11,503 nt of DNA, from positions 1-11,503 of the forward strand of contig URJN01000043.1 of assembly GCA_900548125.1 (NCBI GenBank). Reading direction: 5' to 3'. The stretch comes from an uncultured Eubacteriales bacterium. GTDB taxonomy: Bacteria > Bacillota > Clostridia > Christensenellales > Aristaeellaceae. The number at the start of each line of letters is the position of its first letter. The first letter of the stretch is position 1. Positions 1 to 7,079 of this stretch are shown here, in pieces. The notes below the pieces were generated by a model that saw nothing but the letters and a program-made list of their open reading frames with translations, was not told the origin of the DNA and ran no database searches. A program made the translations under genes and the position numbers.

Positions 1-50
1 ACGAAACCATCGACGAGCTTTTGACCACGCTGCAAAAGCTGATGCGCTAA
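1..50 (+). CDS. C-terminal end of a probable CsoR-type copper-sensing repressor (partial)
   Basis: Only the last 15 codons are present. In the frame that begins at base 3 they read ETIDELLTTLQKLMR and stop at TAA 48-50. An amphipathic helix ending in a basic QKLMR-like tail is typical of the small all-helical CsoR/FrmR (DUF156) metal-sensing repressors. Such a gene often sits directly upstream of copA in Bacillota and represses it until Cu(I) binds. The copA start lies 54 bases downstream on the same strand, which fits a csoR-copA-copZ operon. The Cys/His metal ligands of CsoR would be upstream of this window, so the assignment rests on the short tail and on context. Confidence 0.45.
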   Translation, partial: ETIDELLTTLQKLMR

Positions 51-82
51 ACGAGGAGAATATCAGGGCTTTGTCCCCCATC

Positions 83-104
83 CTCCTTCTGAAAGGAGTT
101 TTTT
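83..104 (+). promoter_or_regulatory. Hairpin overlapping the copA Shine-Dalgarno, followed by six T
   Basis: CTCCTT (83-88) pairs perfectly with AAGGAG (93-98) across a CTGA loop, and T99-T104 follow immediately before the copA ATG at 105. The 3' arm is the copA ribosome binding site, so a folded stem would hide it. The shape also resembles a small intrinsic terminator. An AGGAG at 54-58 could compete for the same CTCCT. The stem is only six pairs, three of them G-C, so its effect is uncertain; it could simply be the SD next to a chance complement. Confidence 0.4.
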
Positions 105-2621
105 ATGGAACAATATACCGTAACAGGCATGAGCTGTGCCGCTTGCAGTGCCCGGGTTGAAAAAGCCGTTTCCCATGTTTCGGGCGTGACAAGCTGCTCG
201 GTCAGCCTGCTGACCAACTCAATGGGCGTCGAAGGCACAGCCGATCCGCAGGCGGTTATTTCCGCAGTACAGGCGGCAGGCTACGGCGCATCCCTAAAGG
301 GCGCAGCGCAGGAATCCCCCGACACCGCCCAGCAGGCCGACGCGCTTGCCGATCATGAAACGCCTGTCCTCAAGCGTCGGCTCATCGCGTCGCTGGGATT
401 CCTCATCGTTTTGATGTACTTCTCCATGGGGCATATGATGTGGGGCTGGCGTCTTCCTGCCTTTTTTGACGATAATCACGTCGCTATGGGGCTGGTTCAG
501 ATGCTGCTGACCATCGCCGTCATGGTCATCAATCAAAAGTTCTTCATCAACGGCTTCAAGAGTCTGTTCCATGGTTCGCCGAATATGGATACGCTCGTCG
601 CCCTCGGTTCGACCGCTTCCTTCGGTTACAGCACCTATGCCCTGTTCGCCATGACGGGCGCACAGGTTCGCGGGGACATGACCGCCGTAATGAGCTATAT
701 GCACGAATTCTATTTTGAATCCGCCGCCATGATTCTCGCGCTCATCACCGTCGGCAAGATGCTGGAAGCCCGCTCCAAAGGAAAAACCACCGACGCGCTC
801 AAGAGCCTGATGAAGCTCGCACCGCAGACCGCCGTGCTGATCCGCGGCGGTCAGGAAGTCACCGTGCCGATTGCGCAGGTCAGGCGCGGAGACATATTCG
901 TCGTGCGCCCCGGCGAGAACATTCCGGTTGACGGCGTGATTTTAGAGGGCGAAAGTGCCGTCAACGAGTCTGCGCTGACCGGAGAGAGTATTCCGGTCGA
1001 TAAAACCGTTGGCGACAGCGTTTCCGCCGCAACGAGCAATCAATCCGGTTTCCTGCGCTGCGAAGCCACGCGCGTCGGCGAGGATACGACCCTTTCGCAG
1101 ATTATCAAAATGGTTTCCGATGCGGCGGCAACAAAAGCGCCGATTGCAAAGGTTGCCGACAAGGTATCCGGCGTATTTGTGCCGACCGTCATCATTCTTG
1201 CCGTCCTTACGACAGCGGTTTGGCTGCTCTGCGGCAAGCCAATCGGTTTCGCGCTGGCGCGCGGCATTTCCGTGCTGGTCATCAGCTGCCCCTGTGCGCT
1301 GGGCTTGGCGACTCCGGTTGCCATCATGGTCGGCAACGGCTTGGGCGCAAAAAACGGCATTCTCTTTAAGACCGCCGTTTCGCTCGAAGAAACCGGCAAG
1401 ACCGAGATTGTCGCGCTCGATAAAACCGGCACCATCACCCGAGGCGAACCGCGCGTAACAGACATCGTTCCTGCCGACGGCTTGTCGGAACACGACCTGC
1501 TGACCCTTGCCGCCGCGCTGGAAAAGCGCAGCGAACATCCCCTCGCCCGCGCTGTCATGCACCGCGCTGACGAAGAAAAGCTCAGCATCACCGAGGTTTC
1601 CGATTTCCGCGCCCTTCCCGGCAACGGCTTGACCGCCACGCTGGGCGGCGAAGAACTGCTCGGCGGCAGTCTGTCCTTTATCTCGACAAAAGCGCAGATT
1701 CCTTCCGATTTGCGCATGAAGGCGGAATCACTTGCCGAGGAAGGCAAAACGCCTCTGTTCTTCGCTAAAGGCGGCAGGCTGGCGGGTATCATCGCCGTTG
1801 CTGACGTCATGAAGGAGGACAGCCCCGCCGCCATCGCCGCTTTGCGCAATATGGGCATCCGCGTCGTCATGCTGACCGGCGATAACGAGCGCACCGCGCG
1901 CGCCATCGGGCGGCAGGCTGGTGTGGACGAGGTCATCGCAGGCGTCCTCCCCGAGGGCAAGGAAAACGTCATCCGCACTTTGCAGAAAAAGGGCAAGGTC
2001 GCCATGGTCGGCGACGGCATCAACGATGCGCCCGCGCTCACTCGTGCGGATATCGGCATCGCTATCGGCGCAGGTACGGATGTCGCGATTGACGCGGCAG
2101 ATGTTGTGCTGATGAAGAGCCAGCTTTCCGACGTTCCCGCCGCGATTCGCCTGAGCCGCGCAACTCTGCGCAACATTCACGAAAACCTGTTCTGGGCGTT
2201 CTTCTATAACGTCATCGGCATTCCGCTGGCGGCAGGCGTATGGATTCCGCTGTTCGGCTGGACGCTGAACCCGATGTTCGGCGCGGCGGCGATGAGCCTG
2301 TCGAGCTTCTGCGTGGTCAGCAACGCTCTCAGATTGAATCTTTTCAAACTGCACGATGCAGGAAAAGATAAAAAAATCAAATCAAAGAAACATCATCAGG
2401 AGGAAAACAAAATGGAAAAGACGATGAAAATCGAAGGCATGATGTGCGGTCATTGCGAAGCAGCCGTCAAGAAGGCTTTGGAGGCTGTGGACGGTGTTGC
2501 ATCCGCCGAGGTCAGCCACACCAGCGGCACTGCCGTTGTCACCCTCAGCAAGCCGGTCGATAACGCCGTGCTGAAGAAGGCTGTCGAGGATAAGGACTAC
2601 ACGGTTACCGATATCGCGTAA
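105..2621 (+). CDS. copA: Copper-exporting P1B-type ATPase with C-terminally fused CopZ domain
   Basis: This is an 838-residue membrane pump that uses ATP to export Cu(I) from the cytoplasm. The N-terminal heavy-metal-associated domain (about 1-68) carries the CAAC metal site at C11/C14. Transmembrane helices lie near 93-108, 126-145, 163-183, 203-218, 355-410 (a pair) and 695-745 (a pair). The TGES actuator motif is at 292-295, and the CPC ion-binding motif at 395-397 in helix 6. DKTGT at 439-443 has phospho-acceptor D439; the HP motif is H478-P479; GDGIND is at 636-641. YN at 701-702 and MSLSS at 730-734 are the Cu(I)-pump signatures of helices 7 and 8. A usual CopA would end near residue 750. 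Here a Lys/His-rich linker leads, with no stop codon, into a second HMA domain with CGHC at 781-784. The SD AAAGGAG (92-98) supports the ATG at 105. It probably lies in an operon with the upstream csoR-like gene. Confidence 0.95.
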   Translation: MEQYTVTGMSCAACSARVEKAVSHVSGVTSCSVSLLTNSMGVEGTADPQAVISAVQAAGYGASLKGAAQESPDTAQQADALADHETPVLKRRLIASLGFLIVLMYFSMGHMMWGWRLPAFFDDNHVAMGLVQMLLTIAVMVINQKFFINGFKSLFHGSPNMDTLVALGSTASFGYSTYALFAMTGAQVRGDMTAVMSYMHEFYFESAAMILALITVGKMLEARSKGKTTDALKSLMKLAPQTAVLIRGGQEVTVPIAQVRRGDIFVVRPGENIPVDGVILEGESAVNESALTGESIPVDKTVGDSVSAATSNQSGFLRCEATRVGEDTTLSQIIKMVSDAAATKAPIAKVADKVSGVFVPTVIILAVLTTAVWLLCGKPIGFALARGISVLVISCPCALGLATPVAIMVGNGLGAKNGILFKTAVSLEETGKTEIVALDKTGTITRGEPRVTDIVPADGLSEHDLLTLAAALEKRSEHPLARAVMHRADEEKLSITEVSDFRALPGNGLTATLGGEELLGGSLSFISTKAQIPSDLRMKAESLAEEGKTPLFFAKGGRLAGIIAVADVMKEDSPAAIAALRNMGIRVVMLTGDNERTARAIGRQAGVDEVIAGVLPEGKENVIRTLQKKGKVAMVGDGINDAPALTRADIGIAIGAGTDVAIDAADVVLMKSQLSDVPAAIRLSRATLRNIHENLFWAFFYNVIGIPLAAGVWIPLFGWTLNPMFGAAAMSLSSFCVVSNALRLNLFKLHDAGKDKKIKSKKHHQEENKMEKTMKIEGMMCGHCEAAVKKALEAVDGVASAEVSHTSGTAVVTLSKPVDNAVLKKAVEDKDYTVTDIA
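2412..2621 (+). CDS. copZ: Copper chaperone CopZ as an internal, in-frame gene within copA
   Basis: An ATG at 2412, codon 770 of the copA frame, is preceded by a perfect AGGAGG at 2398-2403 with 8 bases of spacing. Starting there gives a 69-residue protein that is exactly one HMA/CopZ fold. It begins MEKTMKIEGMMCGHCEAAV, with Cu(I) ligands C12 and C15 of the CxxC loop, and ends at the same TAA. CopZ is a cytosolic chaperone that hands Cu(I) to CopA and to copper sensors. The length matches stand-alone CopZ proteins and the SD is better than that of copA itself. I therefore infer that free CopZ is made by internal initiation as well as the CopA-CopZ fusion. Whether both forms exist cannot be decided from sequence alone. 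Confidence 0.6.
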   Translation: MEKTMKIEGMMCGHCEAAVKKALEAVDGVASAEVSHTSGTAVVTLSKPVDNAVLKKAVEDKDYTVTDIA

Positions 2622-2673
2622 TCCCTTTGCACCGCATCAAATTCGGATTCACACGGGCATTCTCGCATTTTTC

Positions 2674-2690
2674 TGCGGGCTGAGTCCGCA
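2674..2690 (+). repeat. Short inverted repeat upstream of pepC, nearly repeated downstream of it
   Basis: TGCGG (2674-2678) and CCGCA (2686-2690) form a small stem in the 110-base gap between copA and pepC. Bases 2674-2689 match 4054-4069, across the pepC stop, at 15 of 16 positions. A competing pairing of TGCGGG 2674-2679 with CCCGCA 2696-2701 is possible. No T-run follows either stem, so this is not a convincing terminator. I see no clear promoter in this gap, so pepC may be read through from copA. Confidence 0.35.
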
Positions 2691-2731
2691 TATTTCCCGC
2701 ACATTGATTTAAGGAAAGGAAGAAATACGGT

Positions 2732-4063
2732 ATGAAACCTGTTACCTTTTCTCATCTGGATGCTTTTAACCACGATTACGAGCAAAGCGCGGAACGTCAG
2801 CTGGCGACGCTTGCTCTCTCCAAGAGCGAACTGAATAACGTCGCTTTTGTCTCCAGCCGTGCAAACGCCATGCGTCAGAAGTTCTCCGTTGAAGTACCGA
2901 CGCTGGAGGTTACCAACCAGAAATCCAGCGGTCGCTGCTGGCTGTTTGCGGCAACGAACGTGCTCCGTGAGCGCATCGCCGCGGCGCGCAATCTGGAAAA
3001 CTTTGAGCTTTCTCAGAGCTATCTGGCGTTCTGGGACAAGTTCGAGCGGTGCAATTACTTCCTTGAGAGCATCCTTGAAACCGCCGCTCTGCCGACCGGC
3101 GACCGCACCGTGATGCACATCCTTTCTACCGGCGTTCACGATGGCGGTCAGTGGGATATGTTTGCCAACATCGTCCGCAAATACGGCGTCGTTCCCAAGG
3201 ACGTTTACGACGAAACCTATCAGAGCAGCAACACCCGCCAGATGAACGCCGTTTTGAACCGTGCGCTCAAGGCTGCCGCGCAGAAGCTCCGCGGCATGGT
3301 CGCCTCCGGCGCGGACGACGGCGCGATTCAGGCGGAAAAAAACAAGGTTCTGGACAGCATGTACGGCTTCCTGTGCAGCTGCTACGGCGAGCCGCCCAAG
3401 GCGTTCAGCTTTGAATACGTCGATAAGGATAAGGTTTATCACATCGAGGAGAACCTCACTCCGCTGACCTTTGCCGAGCGTTATGTCGGCGACCTGCTTG
3501 AGCAGATCGTCAGCATCATCAACGCTCCCACCGCCGACAAGCCCTATCACAAGACCTATACCGTCCGTCTGCTGGGCAACGTTGCGGAAGGTCGTCCCGT
3601 CGTTCACCTCAATCTGACGATGGACGAATTCAAATCCGCCATCATCGCTCAGCTCAAAGCGGGCAAGGTCGTTTGGTTCGGCAGCGACGTCGGACATTTC
3701 GGCGAGCGCACCGCGGGCATCTGGGACGACGGGAGCTTCAACTTCTCCCTGCTGACCGGCATGGATCTTGCGATGGACAAAGCCAACGCGCTTGATTACG
3801 GTCTGGCAGCCATGAACCACGCCATGGTGCTGACCGGCGTCAACCTCGACGCATCGGGCAAGCCGACCCGCTGGAAAATTGAAAACAGCTGGGGCGACAA
3901 GAGCGGCGACAAGGGCTACTACGTCTGCTCGGACAGCTGGTTTGACCAGTACGTCTTCCAGGCGGCGGTTGAAAAGGAATACCTCGGCGACCTCGCCGCG
4001 CTTACTTCTCAGGAGCCGATCGTTCTGGAGCCTTGGGATCCGATGGGCACGCTTGCGGACTGA
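2732..4063 (+). CDS. pepC: Aminopeptidase C / bleomycin hydrolase family (peptidase C1B)
   Basis: This is a 443-residue cytosolic papain-like thiol aminopeptidase, which removes N-terminal residues from peptides and usually forms a hexameric barrel. The catalytic triad is complete. C69 sits in a SSGRCWLFAA context, H363 in NHAMVLTGV, and N385 in ENSWGDKSGDKGYY. The oxyanion glutamine lies shortly before the cysteine (NQKSSGRCW). Length and motif spacing match full-length PepC enzymes. The family normally uses its C-terminal residues to restrict the active site to aminopeptidase action; the tail here ends MGTLAD. There is no signal peptide. Purine-rich SD elements at 2711-2722 precede the ATG. 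The gene follows copA on the same strand with no evident terminator and ends at a bidirectional terminator. A link to copper through thiol-peptide turnover is possible but speculative. Confidence 0.95.
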   Translation: MKPVTFSHLDAFNHDYEQSAERQLATLALSKSELNNVAFVSSRANAMRQKFSVEVPTLEVTNQKSSGRCWLFAATNVLRERIAAARNLENFELSQSYLAFWDKFERCNYFLESILETAALPTGDRTVMHILSTGVHDGGQWDMFANIVRKYGVVPKDVYDETYQSSNTRQMNAVLNRALKAAAQKLRGMVASGADDGAIQAEKNKVLDSMYGFLCSCYGEPPKAFSFEYVDKDKVYHIEENLTPLTFAERYVGDLLEQIVSIINAPTADKPYHKTYTVRLLGNVAEGRPVVHLNLTMDEFKSAIIAQLKAGKVVWFGSDVGHFGERTAGIWDDGSFNFSLLTGMDLAMDKANALDYGLAAMNHAMVLTGVNLDASGKPTRWKIENSWGDKSGDKGYYVCSDSWFDQYVFQAAVEKEYLGDLAALTSQEPIVLEPWDPMGTLAD

Positions 4064-4070
4064 GTCCGCC
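4054..4070 (+). repeat. Inverted repeat centred on the pepC stop codon
   Basis: GCGGAC (4055-4060) and GTCCGC (4064-4069) are perfect complements, and the pepC TGA stop codon (4061-4063) is the loop. No T-run follows, and the true transcription terminator lies about 80 bases further on. Another small stem, CAAAGC 4091-4096 with GCTTTG 4103-4108, sits between them. The element may be chance, or an mRNA 3'-end structure. Confidence 0.4.
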
Positions 4071-4146
4071 TTCACTTCCGCCAAAGTCAACAAAGCACTC
4101 ATGCTTTGCTCACGCGGGTGGGTTTACAGCATCTCTATATACATCA

Positions 4147-4174
4147 AAACCCGTTCGGTTTTCCGAACGGGTTT
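4147..4174. terminator. Bidirectional intrinsic terminator between pepC and the nitroreductase gene
   Basis: AAACCCGTTCGG (4147-4158) pairs with CCGAACGGGTTT (4163-4174) in a perfect 12-base-pair stem with a TTTT loop. On the plus strand the stem runs into GTTTTGTTC; on the minus strand it runs into TTTTGATG. It lies between two convergent genes ending at 4063 and 4193, exactly where a shared terminator is expected. Confidence 0.9.
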
Positions 4175-4192
4175 GTTTTGTTCAAAATCAGT

Positions 4193-4909
4193 TTACGCCT
4201 TCATCGTATAGCCGCCATCGACCTTTTTCCAAACGGCGTTTCTGCCTGCTTTCGCCGCGCCCACCGCCGCATGCAGCATGCAGATTCCGCGATCGAGCGG
4301 CGCATATTTCTTAAACAGCACGCTCTGCTCCAGAATGGAAACGCTCGTCTTATCCGCAACGATCTTCCACGGCTGCTGGTTCATCGCGCTGGGCGCGAGC
4401 CTTGCGGCAAGCACGGCTTCCTTCTGCCATGCGCCGAGCTGACCCAGCTGCTCCTCCGTCATATCGCAGACCTTGACAAGCTCCTTGCGCTTGGGCGCAA
4501 ACGCAGGCAGATTCGCCTTGCCCAGCGCAATCACGCAATGCACGCTCTCATCGCTTTGCAAATCAACGTTGCGGGTGATGATATCCGGATAGAAGCCCGC
4601 GCCGAGCCAGCAGGTGCCCAGCCCCATCGCCGTCGCTTCCAGAACAAGCGCTTCGCCCATGAAGCCTTCGACCTCCATCGGCGTACCGCGCTTGGCAATG
4701 ATGACCGCATAGACGTCCGTACCCTTAATCTGGCTCTTCAGCCCAGGGCCTTTAAACATGCGAATCTTCACACCCTGCCAGCTCAGCTTGCGGCAGGTTT
4801 CGCCCAGCTTATCGAGCTGTTCCTTATCCGGCGCACCGGTGTATTGGCGCACAGAGCTGCGCTTGTTCAATGCGTCAATCCAGCTTTTCTGAATATTGAG
4901 TTCAAACAT
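4193..4909 (-). CDS. Nitroreductase-family flavoprotein (TM1586-type, two-module)
   Basis: This is a 238-residue soluble protein of the FMN-dependent nitroreductase superfamily, closest in layout to the TM1586 type, in which both halves of the fold lie in one chain. An FMN-phosphate-binding stretch RSSVRQYT is at 18-24 with flanking R17. EGFMGEALVLEATAMGLGTCW (81-101) is the dimer/flavin helix seen in the family. A second-module motif, LAPSAMNQQPWKI, is at 171-183, and LDRGICMLHAA at 205-215. The physiological substrate cannot be read from the sequence; relatives reduce nitro-compounds, quinones or flavins with NAD(P)H. No signal peptide or membrane segment is visible. An AGGAG (minus strand, about 4921-4926) precedes the ATG. 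The gene has its own promoter and is a single-gene unit converging on pepC. Confidence 0.85.
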   Translation of the reverse strand: MFELNIQKSWIDALNKRSSVRQYTGAPDKEQLDKLGETCRKLSWQGVKIRMFKGPGLKSQIKGTDVYAVIIAKRGTPMEVEGFMGEALVLEATAMGLGTCWLGAGFYPDIITRNVDLQSDESVHCVIALGKANLPAFAPKRKELVKVCDMTEEQLGQLGAWQKEAVLAARLAPSAMNQQPWKIVADKTSVSILEQSVLFKKYAPLDRGICMLHAAVGAAKAGRNAVWKKVDGGYTMKA

Positions 4910-4933
4910 CTGTAAACCGCTCTCCTGTCAAAA

Positions 4934-4945
4934 GGGCATATGCCC
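4934..4945. promoter_or_regulatory. 12-base perfect palindrome in the nitroreductase leader
   Basis: GGGCATATGCCC is its own reverse complement. It lies about 13-24 bases downstream of the expected transcription start and just before the ribosome binding site. It could be an operator for a dimeric repressor, or a small hairpin. A second, weaker inverted repeat, ATACccGTAT, lies near 4955-4964 beside the -10 box. No specific regulator can be assigned. Confidence 0.4.
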
Positions 4946-4964
4946 GATAGATTCATACCCGTAT

Positions 4965-4994
4965 ACTTTAGCACGTTATGGGCGTACCTGTCAA
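4965..4994 (-). promoter_or_regulatory. Sigma-A-type promoter for the nitroreductase gene
   Basis: Reading the minus strand, a perfect -35 TTGACA (4994-4989) is followed after 18 bases by TAAAGT (4970-4965), which matches the -10 consensus at 4 of 6 positions. The predicted start near 4958 leaves a leader of about 50 bases before the ATG at 4909. Confidence 0.65.
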
Positions 4995-5130
4995 CGAAAA
5001 ACGCTGACCTGAGAAAAGTCATCGTATCCGAACGTATTTTAGGGCATGGTTCAAAAACACGGCGGTCAGGCAAAGATGCTTTCCCAAGAAAACATCCATC
5101 CCCTATTTTCCTGCCCCACGGTGGTTTGAG
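4995..5130. other. Intergenic stretch with no recognisable gene
   Basis: These bases separate the nitroreductase promoter from the alaS terminator. An open frame crosses the region on the plus strand (4940-5188), but it overlaps promoter and terminator signals, lacks an SD and has no recognisable protein motif. I see no tRNA-like fold or repeat here, and no sequence resembling the missing AlaRS C-terminal domain. Confidence 0.5.
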
Positions 5131-5166
5131 AAAAAAGAGCCTTCCGATTCATGCGGAAGACTCTTT
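5131..5166 (-). terminator. Intrinsic terminator of alaS
   Basis: On the minus strand AAAGAG-t-CTTCCG pairs with CGGAAG-g-CTCTTT (6 + 6 base pairs around one mismatch, 7-base loop), and the stem runs into six T (5136-5131). It lies 27 bases beyond the alaS stop codon. Transcription therefore ends right after the short alaS frame. Confidence 0.9.
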
Positions 5167-5193
5167 GATTGATTTTATTTTGAATTGACCGGA

Positions 5194-6999
5194 TTATTCT
5201 TCCGGCTTTGCGCCGATAACTGCCTTGATGCGGCGCACGCCGGCGGAAGAGGATTCCTCTTTCTGAATCTTGAAGCTGACCAGCTCACCGGTATGGCTTG
5301 CATGCGGTCCGCCGCAGATTTCCTTGGAATACTCGCCCATGGTATACATACGGACACGGTCGCCGTACTTGCTCTCGAACAGACCGATTGCGCCTTCCTT
5401 CTTGGCTTCCTCGACGGTCGTTTCGGTCATCACAACCGGAACATCCGCCTTAATCCACTCATTGACCAGTGCTTCGACCTGAGCCAGCTCATCCTTGGTC
5501 ACCTTACGGCCGAAGGAGAAATCAAAGCGCAGACGCTCCGGCGTGATGTTAGAGCCCTTCTGAGCAACCTCATCGCCCAGAACACGGCGCAGAGCCGCAT
5601 GCAACAGGTGAGTCGCGGTGTGCAGGCGGGCGCTCTGTGCGCTGCTATCCGCCAGACCGCCCTTGAAGCGCTGCTCAGCGCCCGCGTGGCTGCTCTTCTG
5701 ATGCTCGGCGAAGTGCTTCTGGAAGCCCTCTTCGTCAACCGTCAGACCATGCTCTTTCGCCAGCTCACGGGTCATCTCGATCGGGAAGCCGTAGGTCGTA
5801 TAGAGGTTGAACGCCACAACGCCGTCGATGACCTTGTTTTCGCCCATGCGGGAAACCGCCTTCTCGAACTCACGCTCGCCCTGGCGCAGCGTGCGGGCAA
5901 AGCGGGTCTCCTCCAGCTTGAACTGCTCCAGCACGAACGCTTCATTCTGCTTGAGTTCCGGATAAACCTCGGCGTACTGATCGATAACGACCTTGCCGAT
6001 TTCAGCGGTGAAGCCTTCCGGCATGCCCAGCTCCATGCCGAAGCGGACAGCGCGGCGGATCAGGCGGCGCAGAACGTAACCCTGATCCACATTGCTCGGG
6101 CTGACGCCACGCGGGTCGCCCATGATGAAGGTGGAGGTGCGCAGGTGATCGGCAACGATGCGGAACGCCCTGGTGGTCTCCTCATCGTCGTCATAGTGCT
6201 TACCGGACAGTTCGGAGATCTTGGCGATGATGCCGGTGAAAGCATCCGTTTCATAAACCGTCTTGCAGCCGTTCAGCGTGCAGACCGTGCGCTCCAGACC
6301 CATGCCGGTATCGACATTCCTCTTCGCCATCGGCACATACTGACCGTCCGCCGTCTTATTATACTGCATGAACACGTCGTTCCAAATCTCGAGGAAACGA
6401 CCGCAGGAGCAAGCCGGGGAGCAGTTCGGACCGCACGGCGCCTGATCCTTGATGATGAACATCTCGGTATCCGGGCCGCAGGGACCGGTCTGACCCGCAG
6501 GACCCCACCAGTTATGCTCACGCGGCAGGAAGTAGATGTTCTCCTTCTTCACGCCGTTTTCCATCCAGTAGCCCGCCGCCTCATCGTCACGCGGGATATC
6601 GCCTTCGCCCTCGAAAACCGTGAACGCGAGCTTATCCTTGTCAAGACCGAGGTATTCCGGGCTGGTCAGGAACTCCCAGCTCCAGGAGATCATTTCCTTC
6701 TTGAAATAATCGCCCAGGGACCAGTTGCCCAGCATTTCAAAGAAGGTCAGGTGGGAAGCATCGCCGACTTCATCGATATCGCCGGTGCGGATGCACTTCT
6801 GCACGTCGGTCAGGCGGGTGCCGGCAGGATGCTTGCTGCCCAGCAGATACGGAACCAGCGGATGCATGCCCGCGGTGGTAAACAGAACGGTCGGATCATT
6901 CTCCGGGATGACGGAAGCGCTCGGAATGACGGCATGACCCTTGCTCTTAAAGAAGTTCAGCCACATGCTGCGAAGCTCGCCGGAAGTCATCTTCTTCAT
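5194..6999 (-). CDS. alaS: Alanyl-tRNA synthetase, short form lacking the C-terminal C-Ala/DHHA1 domain
   Basis: This class II synthetase charges tRNA-Ala with alanine in the cytosol. The catalytic domain (about 1-250) shows FTTAGMHPLVPYLLG, TFFEMLGNWSLGDYFK (86-100), GPCGPDTEMF and RFLEIWNDVFMQYN (motif 2 region, 201-214), then NVDTGMGLER (228-237). The helical tRNA-binding domain covers about 250-430. The editing domain carries the zinc ligands H460 and H464 (HTATH) and C562 and H566 (CGGPH). The protein stops at residue 601, just after SAGVRRIKAVIG. Usual bacterial AlaRS has roughly 270 more residues (coiled coil plus DHHA1/C-Ala); spirochaetes are known to have similarly short enzymes. 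Four cysteines, C189, C193, C197 and C199, sit just before motif 2. The start at 6999 has AAGGAGAG upstream (7016-7009); the in-frame ATG at 7113 lies inside the T-box leader and is rejected. Confidence 0.95.
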   Translation of the reverse strand: MKKMTSGELRSMWLNFFKSKGHAVIPSASVIPENDPTVLFTTAGMHPLVPYLLGSKHPAGTRLTDVQKCIRTGDIDEVGDASHLTFFEMLGNWSLGDYFKKEMISWSWEFLTSPEYLGLDKDKLAFTVFEGEGDIPRDDEAAGYWMENGVKKENIYFLPREHNWWGPAGQTGPCGPDTEMFIIKDQAPCGPNCSPACSCGRFLEIWNDVFMQYNKTADGQYVPMAKRNVDTGMGLERTVCTLNGCKTVYETDAFTGIIAKISELSGKHYDDDEETTRAFRIVADHLRTSTFIMGDPRGVSPSNVDQGYVLRRLIRRAVRFGMELGMPEGFTAEIGKVVIDQYAEVYPELKQNEAFVLEQFKLEETRFARTLRQGEREFEKAVSRMGENKVIDGVVAFNLYTTYGFPIEMTRELAKEHGLTVDEEGFQKHFAEHQKSSHAGAEQRFKGGLADSSAQSARLHTATHLLHAALRRVLGDEVAQKGSNITPERLRFDFSFGRKVTKDELAQVEALVNEWIKADVPVVMTETTVEEAKKEGAIGLFESKYGDRVRMYTMGEYSKEICGGPHASHTGELVSFKIQKEESSSAGVRRIKAVIGAKPEE

Positions 7000-7042
7000 G
7001 GTAATTTTCTCTCCTTCATATAGATGCTGCCCGTTTTTGGGC

Positions 7043-7079
7043 AAACTAAAACGCCTGCCGTCCGGGGACGAACAGACGT
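7043..7079 (-). terminator. Regulated terminator of the alaS T-box
   Basis: On the minus strand, 7079-7066 pairs with 7063-7051 in a long GC-rich stem with a few G-U pairs and one bulged T, followed by TTTTAGTTTG. It begins six bases after the T-box sequence, the position of the terminator that competes with the antiterminator. A further small stem (TGCCC/GGGCA, 7043-7028) lies between it and the alaS SD. Confidence 0.85.

Noticed and set aside
2597..4102. Minus-strand open frame opposite pepC (501 codons)
   Set aside because: pepC on the plus strand has its full catalytic triad and normal length; the antisense frame shows no motif or ribosome binding site.
4940..5188. Small plus-strand open frame in the nitroreductase-alaS gap
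   Set aside because: It has no SD, overlaps the nitroreductase promoter and the alaS terminator, and resembles no known protein.
5185..7023. Long plus-strand open frame (612 codons) opposite alaS
   Set aside because: It is antisense to a clearly identified alaS gene, has no SD or domain, and has the Arg/Ala/Leu-rich composition expected from the complement of GC-rich coding DNA.
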